Notes: a model not told the origin generated them from the sequence alone. Counted from the stretch's first letter, positions 49,266 through 58,756 are shown. The stretch is DNA of 64,000 bases from Amnibacterium sp. CER49 (GCF_029846255.1 NZ_JARVWQ010000001.1:1116001-1180000), one strand, 5' to 3'. Program-made: numbers and translations.

Positions 49266-50051
49266 GTGGCGGTCCTCCCCCAGCGCGCGCCCGAGCCGCG
49301 GTTCGTGCTCGCGAGCGACGGCGTCCGGCTCGCGACGTACGACGAGGGCGACGCCGAGGCGCCCGCCGTGCTCGCCGTGCACGGCTTCGCCTCGTCGGCG
49401 GCCGCGAACTGGTGGGCGACCGGCTGGGCGCGCGACCTGGTCCGTGCCGGGCACCGGGTGCTCGCGCTCGACCAGCGCGGGCATGGCGCGAGCAGCACCC
49501 CGCGCGACGCCGGCGCGTACTCGATGGACCAGCTCGTCGACGACGTGCGGACCGTGCTCGACACCTACCTCCTCGACGGCATCGACTACATCGGCTACTC
49601 GCTCGGCGCCCGGGTGGGCTGGCAGGTCGCGGTGCGGCTCCCCCACCTCGTCGGCCGCGCGATGCTCGGCGGGATCCCCGACGGGGACGCGCTCGCGAGC
49701 TTCCGAGGCGACGAGGCGCTCGCCTTCGCCCGCGGCGGGCCGCCCGTCGAGCACCCTCTGACGCGGGCCTACATCGAGATGGCGGCGGGCATCCCCGGCA
49801 ACGATCTCGAGGCGCTCATCGCGCTCGTCGACGGCCTGCACGACGCCCCGCGACCCGACCCCGCGGACCCCCCGCGACAGCCCGTGCTGTTCGCGACCGG
49901 CAGCGACGACCCGATCCTGCCTGCGTCGCAGCGGCTCGCGGCAGCGACGCCGGGCAGCGACTTCTTCGTGATCCCCGGCCGCAACCACTTCAACGCGCCG
50001 CCGTCGCGGCCGTTCCGCGACCGCGCGATCGCGTTCCTCGCCGACGGCTAG
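49266..50051 (+). CDS. Alpha/beta fold hydrolase
   Basis: 261 residues. VLAVHGFASSAAANWW (oxyanion hole HGF), VLALDQRGHGASS, DYIGYSLGARVGWQVA (nucleophile elbow GYSLG), VLFATGSDDPILPA (acid) and RNHFNAPP (His). Full triad, no signal peptide. Substrate unknown; esterase-like. GTG 49266. Confidence 0.87.
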   Translation: MAVLPQRAPEPRFVLASDGVRLATYDEGDAEAPAVLAVHGFASSAAANWWATGWARDLVRAGHRVLALDQRGHGASSTPRDAGAYSMDQLVDDVRTVLDTYLLDGIDYIGYSLGARVGWQVAVRLPHLVGRAMLGGIPDGDALASFRGDEALAFARGGPPVEHPLTRAYIEMAAGIPGNDLEALIALVDGLHDAPRPDPADPPRQPVLFATGSDDPILPASQRLAAATPGSDFFVIPGRNHFNAPPSRPFRDRAIAFLADG

Positions 50052-50061
50052 CGTCGAGCCC

Positions 50062-50517
50062 GTGCCCGAAGCGCTCTCCCGGAACGCGGCCCGCGTCCTG
50101 CTGCTCGACCAGCACGACCGCGTGCTGCTCATCCAGGGCTCGGATCCCGCCGCGCCCGAGCTCGGGAGCTGGTGGATCACGCCGGGCGGCGACCTCGAGC
50201 CGGACGAGACGCCCGAGGTCGCGGCGGTGCGCGAGGTGTGGGAGGAGACCGGGCTCGAGCTGCACGGGGTCACCGGGCCGCTCTGGGAGCGCACCTCGAC
50301 CTTCCCCTTCGACGGCGTGGTCGTGACGCAGCACGAGCAGTACTTCACCGTCCGCGTGCCGCACTTCGAGCCGGCCGGCGCCGCGCTCACCGACCTCGAG
50401 CAGCGCGCGACCATCGCCATGCGCTGGTGGACCGCCGACGAGGTGCGCGGCACCGCAGAGCGCGTCTACCCGGAGAACCTGCCCGAGCTGCTCACCGACG
50501 CCTCGGCCAGAGTCTGA
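50062..50517 (+). CDS. NUDIX hydrolase
   Basis: 151 residues. Nudix box GGDLEPDETPEVAAVREVWEETG matches GX5EX7REUXEEXGU and is intact. ARVLLLDQHDRVLLIQGSD at the start is typical. Mg-dependent hydrolysis of a nucleoside diphosphate-linked compound. Starts GTG 50062, 10 bases after the hydrolase stop, so probably in one unit with it. Confidence 0.92.
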   Translation: MPEALSRNAARVLLLDQHDRVLLIQGSDPAAPELGSWWITPGGDLEPDETPEVAAVREVWEETGLELHGVTGPLWERTSTFPFDGVVVTQHEQYFTVRVPHFEPAGAALTDLEQRATIAMRWWTADEVRGTAERVYPENLPELLTDASARV

Positions 50518-50570
50518 ACGCTTCCCGGGAAGCGCCCGAACGGCTCCGCGCTGGGCGGTACCGTCCGGCC

Positions 50571-50819
50571 ATGGCTTCACGATCGCTCCGAGTCGCGTTC
50601 CGCTCCGACGAGACGCTCCCCCGCCACTCGGCCACCGCCGACGACCTCCAGGTGCACGACATCGACGTCGCGCCCGGCACCGAGGACGTCCCCCAGCTGC
50701 TCGAGAACCCCCACGTCGACTTCCCGGGTCGCTGGGTGCTCGCGGGCGAGGCCGACGGCATGCCCGTGTACGTGCGGGACCGGGCGCTCGCCGACACCAA
50801 CGACACGGTCGCGCTGTAG
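50571..50819 (+). CDS. Hypothetical protein (82 aa)
   Basis: ATG 50571. SLRVAFRSDETLPRHSATAD, DIDVAPGTEDVPQLLENPHV, GRWVLAGEADGMPVYVRDRA. No recognised domain; mostly strands. It follows the NUDIX gene by 53 bases. Candidate conserved small protein of the family; function unknown. Confidence 0.65.
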   Translation: MASRSLRVAFRSDETLPRHSATADDLQVHDIDVAPGTEDVPQLLENPHVDFPGRWVLAGEADGMPVYVRDRALADTNDTVAL

Positions 50820-50837
50820 CGCGACCCTGCGTGGGCG

Positions 50838-52196
50838 CTAGGCGACCGGCTCGCCGAGCGACGCCGCGAGCATCGCGTCGCGCGGCACGACCTTGACGCG
50901 GGCACGGCCTTCCGGGGCGCCGAGCGCGATCTCGTGCTGGTCGAGCAGGTGCCAGCCCTCGACGGTCGTGTAGCGCACGCCGCGCGACTCGAGCAGGTCG
51001 ATCACCGACTGCTCGCGCGGCTCGGCCGGGCTCCACCAGTCGGCGGAGTCGCGCAGCACGTGGTCGATCGTCTCCATCGCGTCGGACTTCGTGTGCCCGA
51101 TGAGCCCGACGGGACCGCGCTTGATCCAGCCGGTGGCGTAGAGGCCCGGGATCTGGTGACCGGTCCGATCGAGCACGCGGCCCTCGGAGTTCGGGATCAC
51201 GCCGCGCAGCTCGTCGAAGGGCACGTCCGGCAGCGGCGAGCCGAAGTAGCCGACCGCGCGGTAGACCGCCTGCACGGCCTGCTCGCGGAACTCGCCCGTG
51301 CCACGGGCGCCGCCCTTGCCGTCCGGCTCGGTGCGCTCCCAGCGGATGCCCTCGACCCGGTCCGTGCCGAGGATCTCGACGGGCCGCGACCACCAGTGGA
51401 AGTGGAGCCGCCGGCTCGCCGCGCCGATCTCCCGCTGCCGCCACGCCTGCAGCACCCGGTCGATCACGAGCACCTGCTTGTTGCTCCTGATCGCCGTGCG
51501 GGCCTGCTCGTCGTAGTCGAAGTCCTCGTCGTGCACGACCATGTCGACGTCGCGCACCTCGCCGAGCTCGCGCAGCTCGAGCGGCGTGAACTTCACGTTG
51601 GCGGGGCCGCGGCGCCCGAACACGTGCACGTCGGTGACCGGCGACGTGGCGAGCCCGGCGGCCACGTTCGGCGGCACCTCGGTGGGCATGAGGTCCTCGA
51701 CGTGCTTCGCGAGCATGCGCGCGACGTCGAGAGCGACGTTGCCGTTGCCGATCACCGCGATCTGCTCCGCGTCGAGCGGCCACTCGCGCGGCACGTCGGG
51801 GTGGCCGTCGTACCAGGAGACGAAGTCGGCCGCCCCGTACGAGCCGGGCAGGTCGATGCCGGGGATGTCGAGCGCGGCGTCGCGGATCGAACCGGTCGCG
51901 AAGATCACCGCGTGGTAGTGCCGCTGCAGGTCCTCGAGGGTGATGTCGGTGCCGTACTCGACGTTGCCGAACAGGCGCACCGCGCCGCCGTCGAGCACCT
52001 CGCGGAGGGCGCCGATGATGCCCTTGATGCGGGGATGGTCGGGCGCGACGCCGTAGCGGACGAGGCCGTAGGGCGCGGGCAGGCGCTCGAAGAGGTCGAT
52101 CGAGACGTCGAAGCCGCGGTCGGCCTTCTTGGCGAGGTCGGCGGCGTAGATGCCGGCCGGCCCGGCGCCGACGATCGCGAGGCGGAGCAGGGTCAC
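50838..52196 (-). CDS. fprA: Ferredoxin-NADP+ reductase, FprA type
   Basis: 452 residues, adrenodoxin-reductase-like. RLAIVGAGPAGIYAADLAKK is the FAD motif, DHPRIKGIIGAL and the NADP motif VIGNGNVALDVARML follow, and TGWIKRGPVGLIGHTKSDA is diagnostic. Passes electrons between NADPH and ferredoxin. Stands 39 bases downstream of the polyprenyl synthase on the same strand. Confidence 0.93.
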   Translation of the reverse strand: MTLLRLAIVGAGPAGIYAADLAKKADRGFDVSIDLFERLPAPYGLVRYGVAPDHPRIKGIIGALREVLDGGAVRLFGNVEYGTDITLEDLQRHYHAVIFATGSIRDAALDIPGIDLPGSYGAADFVSWYDGHPDVPREWPLDAEQIAVIGNGNVALDVARMLAKHVEDLMPTEVPPNVAAGLATSPVTDVHVFGRRGPANVKFTPLELRELGEVRDVDMVVHDEDFDYDEQARTAIRSNKQVLVIDRVLQAWRQREIGAASRRLHFHWWSRPVEILGTDRVEGIRWERTEPDGKGGARGTGEFREQAVQAVYRAVGYFGSPLPDVPFDELRGVIPNSEGRVLDRTGHQIPGLYATGWIKRGPVGLIGHTKSDAMETIDHVLRDSADWWSPAEPREQSVIDLLESRGVRYTTVEGWHLLDQHEIALGAPEGRARVKVVPRDAMLAASLGEPVA

Positions 52197-52235
52197 GGAG
52201 GTCCTTCCCGGCGGGACGTGGGGGCGTCCCGCGAG

Positions 52236-53303
52236 TCAGTTCGAGCGGTCGACGAGCAGGTCGGCGAACCGGATGAGGGCCCGGCGCACGGTGCCCTCGG
52301 GCAGGGCGTCGAGGGCCGCGACCGCCTCGGCGGCCCAGCGGTGCGCCTCGCGCGTGGTCTCGGCGGTGACGGGGTGGGCTCGGAGCTCGGCGACGGCCTG
52401 CTCGAGCGCCACCTGGTCGTCGTCCTTGCCGCTCGTCAGGGCCTCGATGCGCGTGAGCAGCGCCTCGTCGGCCGTGCCGGGCCGCGCGGTGCGACGCAGG
52501 TAGAGCAGCGGGAGCGTGGGCACGCCCGCCTTCAGATCGGTGCCCGCGCGCTTGCCGGTCTCGGCGTCCTGAGGCGCGAGATCGATGACGTCGTCGACGA
52601 GCTGGAACGCGACACCGATGCGCTCGCCGAACTCGACGAGCGGCTGGCGGTACTCGCCCGGCGCGCCGGAGAACACGATCCCCCACTCGGCCGCGGCCGA
52701 GATGAGCGCGCCGGTCTTGTCGCGCAGCACGCCGAGGTAGTGCTCGACCGGGTCCTCGCCGGGCTGCGGGCCGATGGTCTCGTGCAGCTGCCCGAGCACG
52801 AGCCGCTCGAACGTCTCGGTCTGCCCGACGACGTTCGAGCCGTCGACGCGGGCGATGAGCTTGCTCGCCCGCGCGAAGAGCAGGTCGCCCGTGAGGATCG
52901 CGACCGAGTTGCCCCAGACGGTCTGCGCGCTCGGCACGCCCCGCCGCTGCTCCGCCTCGTCCATGACGTCGTCGTGGTACAGCGACGCGAGGTGCAGGAT
53001 CTCGACCGCCTGGGCGGCCGTGACCACCGCCGGGCTGACGCCGTCGCCGAGCTGCGCCGTGAGGAGCGTGAGCAGCGGGCGCACCCGTTTGCCGCCCGCG
53101 GCGAGCAGGTAGCGGGTGGTGACGTCGGCGAACCCGTCGTCGAACGAGACGCGCTCGAGCAGCCCCTGCTCGACCTGCTCGAGGCCGTCCTCGATCGCCC
53201 CGACCATGCCGCGGTCGTCGCCGGAGAGGAACAGCCGCTCGGTGAGCCCGATCTGCGCGGAGAGCGACTTGCTGCGCCGCGCGACCGGCACGCGCGCGCT
53301 CAC
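52236..53303 (-). CDS. Polyprenyl diphosphate synthase (trans-isoprenyl synthase)
   Basis: 355 residues. First aspartate-rich motif LYHDDVMDEAEQRRG and second QLVDDVIDLA, with GGKRVRPLL and GDLLFARA. Makes the side chain for menaquinone (hepta/octa/nona-prenyl) with MenA here. Start GTG 53303 overlaps the ubiE stop (GTGA), so menG and this gene are co-translated. Confidence 0.93.
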   Translation of the reverse strand: MSARVPVARRSKSLSAQIGLTERLFLSGDDRGMVGAIEDGLEQVEQGLLERVSFDDGFADVTTRYLLAAGGKRVRPLLTLLTAQLGDGVSPAVVTAAQAVEILHLASLYHDDVMDEAEQRRGVPSAQTVWGNSVAILTGDLLFARASKLIARVDGSNVVGQTETFERLVLGQLHETIGPQPGEDPVEHYLGVLRDKTGALISAAAEWGIVFSGAPGEYRQPLVEFGERIGVAFQLVDDVIDLAPQDAETGKRAGTDLKAGVPTLPLLYLRRTARPGTADEALLTRIEALTSGKDDDQVALEQAVAELRAHPVTAETTREAHRWAAEAVAALDALPEGTVRRALIRFADLLVDRSN

Positions 53304-54025
53304 TCGCTCGCCCAGACGCCGGCAGCGGGCTTCACGCCGCGGTGCAGGGCGACGATGCCGCCCGTGAGGTTGCGGTAGCGCACCTGCCGGAAGCCGGCCT
53401 CGCGCATCCACGCGGCGAGGGTCGTCTGGTCGGCCCACGCCTTGATCGAGTCGCCGAGGTAGCCGTAGGCGGGCGCGTTCGAGCTCGCGAGGCGGGACAC
53501 GACCGGCATGACCCGGTCGAGGTAGGCGAAGTAGGCGGCGCGCACCGGCGCGATCGGAGGCTTCGAGAACTCGCAGATCACGATGCGCGCGCCGGGCTTG
53601 GCCACCCGGTACATCTCGGCGAGGGCACGGTGAGGGTCGGCCACGTTGCGGAGGCCGAACGAGATCGTGACCGCGTCGAACTCCTCGTCGCCGAACGGCA
53701 GGGCGAGGGCGTCGGCGAAGACGAACTCGACGCGGGACTCGTCCTTGAGGCGCGCGCGCCCGACGGCGAGCATGCCCTTGCTGAAGTCGGCGGCGACCAC
53801 CCGGGCGCCGGAGCGGGCGAGGGCCTCGCTCGAGGTGCCGGTGCCGGCGGCGAGGTCGAGGATGCGCTCGCCCGGACGCGGGTTCACCGCCTTGACGGTG
53901 GCGACCCGCCAGAGGGCCGCGTTGCCGCCGGAGAGCATCGCGTTCGTCATGTCGTACCGGCGGGACACCCGATCGAACATCGCGGCCACATCGGCCGGCT
54001 TCTTCGTGAGGTCGGCCGAGGACAC
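53300..54025 (-). CDS. menG: Demethylmenaquinone methyltransferase (MenG/UbiE)
   Basis: 241 residues. Motif I LDLAAGTGTSSEALARSG, VVAADFSKGML, FGLRNVADPHRALAEMYRV and the C-terminal DQTTLAAWMREAGF are diagnostic of UbiE/MenG. SAM-dependent methylation, last step of menaquinone synthesis. GTG 54025 is six bases after a minus-strand -10 TAGACT (54032-54037), probably leaderless. Divergent from menF. Confidence 0.95.
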   Translation of the reverse strand: MSSADLTKKPADVAAMFDRVSRRYDMTNAMLSGGNAALWRVATVKAVNPRPGERILDLAAGTGTSSEALARSGARVVAADFSKGMLAVGRARLKDESRVEFVFADALALPFGDEEFDAVTISFGLRNVADPHRALAEMYRVAKPGARIVICEFSKPPIAPVRAAYFAYLDRVMPVVSRLASSNAPAYGYLGDSIKAWADQTTLAAWMREAGFRQVRYRNLTGGIVALHRGVKPAAGVWASE

Positions 54026-54066
54026 CCTGGGAGTCTAGGCGAGAGGCGCACGCGTACTCTGTGCGG

Positions 54067-55341
54067 GTGACGGTCGGTGCGGGCGCAGCATTCACCGTCG
54101 CGACCAGGACCTATCCCGCGAACGGCGGCGCGGCCGAGGCGCTCGGCGCCGAAGCCGGACCGCCCGTCACGGCATGGGCGCGCGGCGACGACCGTCTGCT
54201 CGGCTACGGCGTGGCCGCCCGGATCGTCCTCTCCGGCCCGTCGCGCTTCGCCGACGCGGCCACGGCCTGGCGACGGCTGCTCGAGGGCGCCCGGATCGCC
54301 GATGAGGTCGGCCTGCCCGGCAGCGGTCCCGTCGCCTTCGGCGCGTTCGCCTTCGACGACGCCTCCGCGGCGCCGAGCGTCCTCGTCGTGCCCCGGCGCA
54401 TCGTCGGACGGCGCGACGGGGTCGGGTTCGTCACCGATGTGACGGGCACCGGCCCGATCGCCACGGCCGCGGTCCCCGCGCAGGGGCCGGGCACGCGGTT
54501 CGCCGACGAGGACTACGTGGCCGCTGTCGCCGCGGCCGTCGAGCGGATCCGGGCCGGCGGCCTGCAGAAGGTCGTGCTCGCCCGCGACCTCGCCCTGGCT
54601 CCCGCCGAGGTCGATCCGGCCGCCTGGCTGCGCGCGCTGCGTGCGAGGCACCGGGACGCCTTCACCTTCGCGGTCGACGGCTTCTTCGGGGCGAGCCCCG
54701 AGACCCTCGCCACGGTCCGCGACGGCGTCTTCACGGCCCGGGTGCTCGCCGGCACCGCCGCCCGCGACGCGGATCCGGCCCTCGACGCCGCGGCGCGCGG
54801 CGGCCTGCTCGGCTCGGCGAAGAACCGCTTCGAGCACGCCCTCGCCGTCGACAGCCTGCTGCTCACCCTCGGCGAGCGCGTCGACGACCTCCGCATCGGC
54901 CGCCCGTTCGCGCTCGGGCTGCCGAACGTCTGGCACCTCGCCACCGACGCCGAGGCCCGGCTCCACGCCGGCACCGGCGTGCTCGACCTCGTCGCCGCGC
55001 TGCATCCGACGGCGGCGGTCGCCGGTGCCCCGCGTGCGGACGCGATCGAGCTCATCCGCTCGCTCGAGCCGTTCGACCGTGGGCGCTACGCCGGTCCGGT
55101 CGGCTGGGTGGGAGCGTCCGGCGAGGGCGAGTGGGCGATCGGGCTGCGCTCGGCGCAGGTCGAGCCGGGCGGCGTCGTGCGGGCCTTCGCGGGCGCCGGC
55201 ATCGTCGCGGCCTCCGAGGCGCGCAGCGAGCTCGCCGAGACGGCGTGGAAGCTCACGCCGGTGCTCGAGGCCCTGGGCGAGCAGCCGCTGCTGCCGACAG
55301 GGGCACCTCGAGCAGGCTCGGCCGCGCTTCCGGCGCGGTGA
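54067..55341 (+). CDS. menF: Isochorismate synthase (MenF)
   Basis: 424 residues. Chorismate-binding domain blocks: GGLQKVVLARDLAL, FTFAVDGFFGASPETLATV, LAGTAARDAD, HPTAAVAGAPRADAIELI and DRGRYAGPVGWVG, with EGEWAIGLRSAQV. Converts chorismate to isochorismate. TACTCT (54055-54060) is six bases before GTG 54067, which I take as start; the frame is also open at GTG 54061. Its last 89 bases overlap the 3' end of menD, an unusually long convergent overlap. Confidence 0.9.
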   Translation: MTVGAGAAFTVATRTYPANGGAAEALGAEAGPPVTAWARGDDRLLGYGVAARIVLSGPSRFADAATAWRRLLEGARIADEVGLPGSGPVAFGAFAFDDASAAPSVLVVPRRIVGRRDGVGFVTDVTGTGPIATAAVPAQGPGTRFADEDYVAAVAAAVERIRAGGLQKVVLARDLALAPAEVDPAAWLRALRARHRDAFTFAVDGFFGASPETLATVRDGVFTARVLAGTAARDADPALDAAARGGLLGSAKNRFEHALAVDSLLLTLGERVDDLRIGRPFALGLPNVWHLATDAEARLHAGTGVLDLVAALHPTAAVAGAPRADAIELIRSLEPFDRGRYAGPVGWVGASGEGEWAIGLRSAQVEPGGVVRAFAGAGIVAASEARSELAETAWKLTPVLEALGEQPLLPTGAPRAGSAALPAR

Positions 55342-56947
55342 GTGCCCGGTCGAGGTCGCCCCGGGTCTCGATGCGCCGGTACGACCAGCCGTAGGCGCGG
55401 GCGAGCGCCTCGAGGTCGGCGGGGCGCGGGGTGCGCACGACGCGCTCGAAGTCGGCCGGATCGGCGGTGCCGGCGACCTCGAGGGTGTCGAAGATCGTGC
55501 CGCCGAGGTCGTTGCCGACGATCACCTGGAGCCGGGGCACGGGCTCGCCCGGCGCCTGCAGCAGCGCGCCGGCGTCGTGGAGCAGGGCGAGGTCGCCGAG
55601 CAGCACCCGCACGGTACCGGCGCGGCCGTCCGCGGGCAGCCCGAGCGCGACGCCCGTGGCGGTCGCGATCGTGCCGTCGATGCCGGCGAGGCCGCGGTTC
55701 GCGAGCACGCGGATGCGCTTGCCCGGGACCACCTGGTCGGCCTCGCGGATGAGGCGGCTCGCGCCGAGCACGAGCCGGTCGTGCGGCCACGTCGCCCGCC
55801 AGACGGCATCGACGAGCACGCGGCGGGTGACCGGCGCGCGCAGCGCCGCGAGCTCGGCGCGCGTGTGCTCGCGCAGCTCGCGCGGGCCCGGCGCGTCGGG
55901 AGAGCCGACGTACGGCAGGTCCTCCGTGCGGTCGACGAGCGCGCGGGACGCGGTCACCCAGCGCCCGGTCCACGCGCGGTCGGCATCCTGCCCGGCCGCC
56001 ACCACGCCGTCCACGGTGGTCGCGCGGCCGCCGGTCGGCTCGAACCGCTCCCCGGGCGCGCGGACGACGACCACCTCGACGTCCGGCCTGGCGAGCAGCC
56101 GGGGCACCTGCCGGCTGAGGGTGGGGTGGCCGAAGACCACGGCCCGCTGCACGCGGCCGCCGAGCTCCGGCTCGTCCAGCAGCTCGCGGTAGGCGGCGAC
56201 GAGGTGCGGCCCGAAGCGCGCCCCGCTCGAGACCTCCGCGAGCAGCGGCACCCCGAGCGCCCGGGCGAAGGCCTCGGCGCGCTCCCCGGCGCCGTCCCCG
56301 GCGACGACGACCGTGCGCGGCCCGGGCTCGATCGGAAGCGGCGCCCCGGCGGCGCCCGGCCCCGCGGGCGGCGGCGCCGCGGGCACCGGTTCAGCGGGCG
56401 GCCCGGAGAGCGGCTCGCGGTACTGCAGGTTCACGTGCACCGGTCCCGGGCGGCCGACGGACTCGTCCCAGGCGAGCGCGCCGATGCGGGCGGCAGCGGC
56501 CACGTCGTCCGGCCCGGCGGGCGCGGGCACGTCGTGCTCGGCGCGCACCGCGGGCGCGAAGAGCCCGGGCTGCTCGGTGGTCTGGTTCGAGCCGGTGCCG
56601 CGCAGCTCGGCGGGGCGGTCGGCGGTGAGCAGCAGCATCGGCACGCCCGAGTGGAACGCCTCGAGCACGGCCGGGTGCAGCTCGGCGACCGCGGTGCCGG
56701 AGGTGACGACCACGGCGGCAGGACGTCCGGTCTCGCGGGCGATGCCGAGCGCGGTGAAGCCGCCGACGCGCTCGTCGATGCGCACCGCGAGCCGGATCCG
56801 GCCCTCCCGCTCGAGCCGGGCGGCCGCCAGGGCGAGCGCCTGCGACCGCGAACCGGGCGAGACGACGACGTGGGTGAGACCGCGCGCGACGAGCGCCTCG
56901 AGCAGCGCGGCTGCGGCGGCACCCGCGGGGCTCGCCGGCTCAGCCAC
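55253..56947 (-). CDS. menD: SEPHCHC synthase (MenD)
   Basis: 564 residues, ThDP enzyme. LVARGLTHVVVSPGSRSQAL starts the pyrimidine domain, RIDERVGGFTALGIARETGR (active-site Glu region), VTSGTAVAELHPAVLEA, and the ThDP GDLALLHDAGALL and NDLGGTIFDTLEVA motifs. Joins isochorismate and 2-oxoglutarate. The end LLEVPLSAAAAARPGPRAPA is longer than usual. Convergent with menF. Confidence 0.93.
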   Translation of the reverse strand: MAEPASPAGAAAAALLEALVARGLTHVVVSPGSRSQALALAAARLEREGRIRLAVRIDERVGGFTALGIARETGRPAAVVVTSGTAVAELHPAVLEAFHSGVPMLLLTADRPAELRGTGSNQTTEQPGLFAPAVRAEHDVPAPAGPDDVAAAARIGALAWDESVGRPGPVHVNLQYREPLSGPPAEPVPAAPPPAGPGAAGAPLPIEPGPRTVVVAGDGAGERAEAFARALGVPLLAEVSSGARFGPHLVAAYRELLDEPELGGRVQRAVVFGHPTLSRQVPRLLARPDVEVVVVRAPGERFEPTGGRATTVDGVVAAGQDADRAWTGRWVTASRALVDRTEDLPYVGSPDAPGPRELREHTRAELAALRAPVTRRVLVDAVWRATWPHDRLVLGASRLIREADQVVPGKRIRVLANRGLAGIDGTIATATGVALGLPADGRAGTVRVLLGDLALLHDAGALLQAPGEPVPRLQVIVGNDLGGTIFDTLEVAGTADPADFERVVRTPRPADLEALARAYGWSYRRIETRGDLDRALTAPEARPSLLEVPLSAAAAARPGPRAPA

Positions 56948-57003
56948 GCCACGTCCGGGTCCCGTCGGTCTGCTCCACGCCCGCCACGGTACCGGCGGGC
57001 GGC

Positions 57004-57360
57004 TCAGCGGCGGCGGCCGTCGCCGTCGTCGTCCGCGTCGCCGTCGAGGTTCGCGAGCTCCTCCTCGAGCCGGCTCAGATCGATCCTCGGCTCGCGGCGC
57101 TGCGGGCCGCGCGAGCGGGTGCTCGGGCCGGTGAAGCGGGGGTCGTCGTCCGGAGGCAGGCGCCGCGCGGCCCGCACCGGGATCCGGCCGAGCAGGAACC
57201 AGAGCGCCGGCCCGATGACCGGGAGCAGCAGCACGACCGGCAGCCAGAGCGACTTCGGCAGCGCACGCACCCGGTAGCGCTCGGTGAGCGCGCAGTCGAC
57301 GACGGCGTAGATCGTGCAGACCAGGACCACGATCACCAGCCCGACGATCAGCCGACCCAT
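57004..57360 (-). CDS. PLD nuclease N-terminal (PLDc_N) domain membrane protein
   Basis: 118 residues; ATG 57360 (MGRLIVGLVIVVLVCTIYAV). Two helices, with RVRALPKSLWLPVVLLLPVIGPALWFLLG matching the PLDc_N pattern. The tail is a charged, Arg/Asp-rich linker (to about 118). Small membrane protein common in actinobacteria, function unknown. Downstream of menD by 56 bases in transcription direction reversed: its product gene precedes menD on the minus strand. Confidence 0.85.
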   Translation of the reverse strand: MGRLIVGLVIVVLVCTIYAVVDCALTERYRVRALPKSLWLPVVLLLPVIGPALWFLLGRIPVRAARRLPPDDDPRFTGPSTRSRGPQRREPRIDLSRLEEELANLDGDADDDGDGRRR

Positions 57361-57494
57361 TCGAGCGAGTGTAGGTGAGCGCCGCGCCCCCGTGGCGTGT
57401 CGAAGTGCCCCCGCGGGTATCGATTCCCTGAGCGTTCCTCGGGCCGGGTCCGCAGCCGCGGCGCCCCGGTGCCGCCGACCTACACTGGACGACC

Positions 57495-57830
57495 GTGAGC
57501 GGGACCGAGGAGCGCCGATCCCGGCTGCCGGGCTGGCTCGTCTACTCGGTGCTGCGGGTGCTCTCCTTCGCGGTGCCGTTCCTCGTCGCATGGGGCCTCG
57601 GCGTCGACCCCCTGCTCGCCGTCGCGCTCGGCGCCGTGATCGGCCTCGCCGTGTCCGTGCTGTTCCTGTCGCGGCAGCGGCGCGCGTTCACGAGCGAGCT
57701 GCAGGCGCTCGGGAGCCGCCGGGAGCGCCGGCGTCCCTCCGCGGGATCCGACGAGTCGGTCGAGGACGGGCTCGCCGACGGCCCGGACGGCGGTCAGAGC
57801 GCGAGCGCCGCGGCCAACCCCAAGCCGTAG
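57495..57830 (+). CDS. DUF4229 family small membrane protein
   Basis: 111 residues; GTG 57495. Two helices PGWLVYSVLRVLSFAVPFLVAW and LLAVALGAVIGLAVSVLFLSRQR, then a charged C-terminus. TACACT (57481-57486) is eight bases before the start. The last 37 bases overlap the 3' end of menA on the other strand. The family is often next to menA. Confidence 0.82.
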   Translation: MSGTEERRSRLPGWLVYSVLRVLSFAVPFLVAWGLGVDPLLAVALGAVIGLAVSVLFLSRQRRAFTSELQALGSRRERRRPSAGSDESVEDGLADGPDGGQSASAAANPKP

Positions 57831-58756
57831 AAGAGCGCCGTCAGCCCGGTGAGGCTGAGGGCGAGCACGAGCTCGCGCGGGGTGCGCCCCGTCACGGTGA
57901 TGATCACGGCCGGTCCCGCGAGCAGCAGCGTGAGGAAGACGAGCGACGCCGACGGGTAGAACAGCGTCAGGTAGCCGAGCACCAGGTACGGCACGAGCAG
58001 CAGCACCGCGAAGAGCACGCGGGTGCCACGCGCGCCGATGCGGACGCTCAGCGTGCGCTTGCCGGCGGCGCGGTCCTGCTCGAGATCGCGCAGGTTGTTC
58101 ACGAGCAGCACGGCGCAGGCGATGCAGCCGATCGCGACCGCGGTGAACCAGCCCTCGGCGTTCACGAGGCCGAGCAGCACGAACGTGGTGCCCGCGGTCG
58201 CGGCGAGGCCGAAGAACAGGAAGACGACCACCTCGCCGAGCCCCGCGTAGCCGTAGGGGCGCCTTCCGCCCGTGTAGAACCAGGCCGCGACGATCGCGAG
58301 GGCGCCGACCGCGAGCAGCCACCAGACCTGCGTGACGACGACGATCGCGAGGCCGGCGACCGCGGCGAGCGCGAAGCAGACGAGCGCGACGGCGAGCACC
58401 GTGCGCGGCTTCGCACGACCGGACCCGGTGAGCCGCGCGGGTCCGACGCGGAACGCGTCCGTACCGCGGATGCCGTCGGAGTAGTCGTTGGCGAAGTTCA
58501 CGCCGATCTGCAGCAGCAGCGCGACGGCGAGGCAGAGCCAGGCCAGCCAGAGGTGCGCGGGGCGCCCGTTGCCGACCGCGGCGCCGGTGCCGAGGGCGAC
58601 CGGCGCGATCGCGAGCGGCAGCGTGCGCGGACGGGCCCCGTCGATCCAGTCGCGGACCGTCGCGCGCCGCTGCGCCCTCGGGACCGGCTTCCGCGACGCG
58701 GGCCGGGCGGGGCCGCGCCGAGCCGCCGGTCGCTTCGCCGTCGTCCTGCTCGCCAC
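57794..58756 (-). CDS. menA: 1,4-dihydroxy-2-naphthoate polyprenyltransferase (MenA)
   Basis: 320 residues from GTG 58756. Multi-spanning UbiA-fold protein: IDGARPRTLPLAIAPVALGT, FANDYSDGIRGTDAFRVGP (NDxxD motif) and LVNNLRDLEQDRAAGKRTL (second Asp motif). Prenylates 1,4-dihydroxy-2-naphthoate in the membrane. The open frame extends upstream to 60028, but the added part is antisense to the MFS gene. An N-terminal basic tail (about 30 residues) precedes the fold. Confidence 0.94.
   Translation of the reverse strand: MASRTTAKRPAARRGPARPASRKPVPRAQRRATVRDWIDGARPRTLPLAIAPVALGTGAAVGNGRPAHLWLAWLCLAVALLLQIGVNFANDYSDGIRGTDAFRVGPARLTGSGRAKPRTVLAVALVCFALAAVAGLAIVVVTQVWWLLAVGALAIVAAWFYTGGRRPYGYAGLGEVVVFLFFGLAATAGTTFVLLGLVNAEGWFTAVAIGCIACAVLLVNNLRDLEQDRAAGKRTLSVRIGARGTRVLFAVLLLVPYLVLGYLTLFYPSASLVFLTLLLAGPAVIITVTGRTPRELVLALSLTGLTALFYGLGLAAALAL

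Noticed and set aside
47091-50453. 1,120-codon minus-strand open frame
   Set aside because: Antisense to yajQ, cls and the hydrolase, with the usual third-codon-G/C shadow composition.
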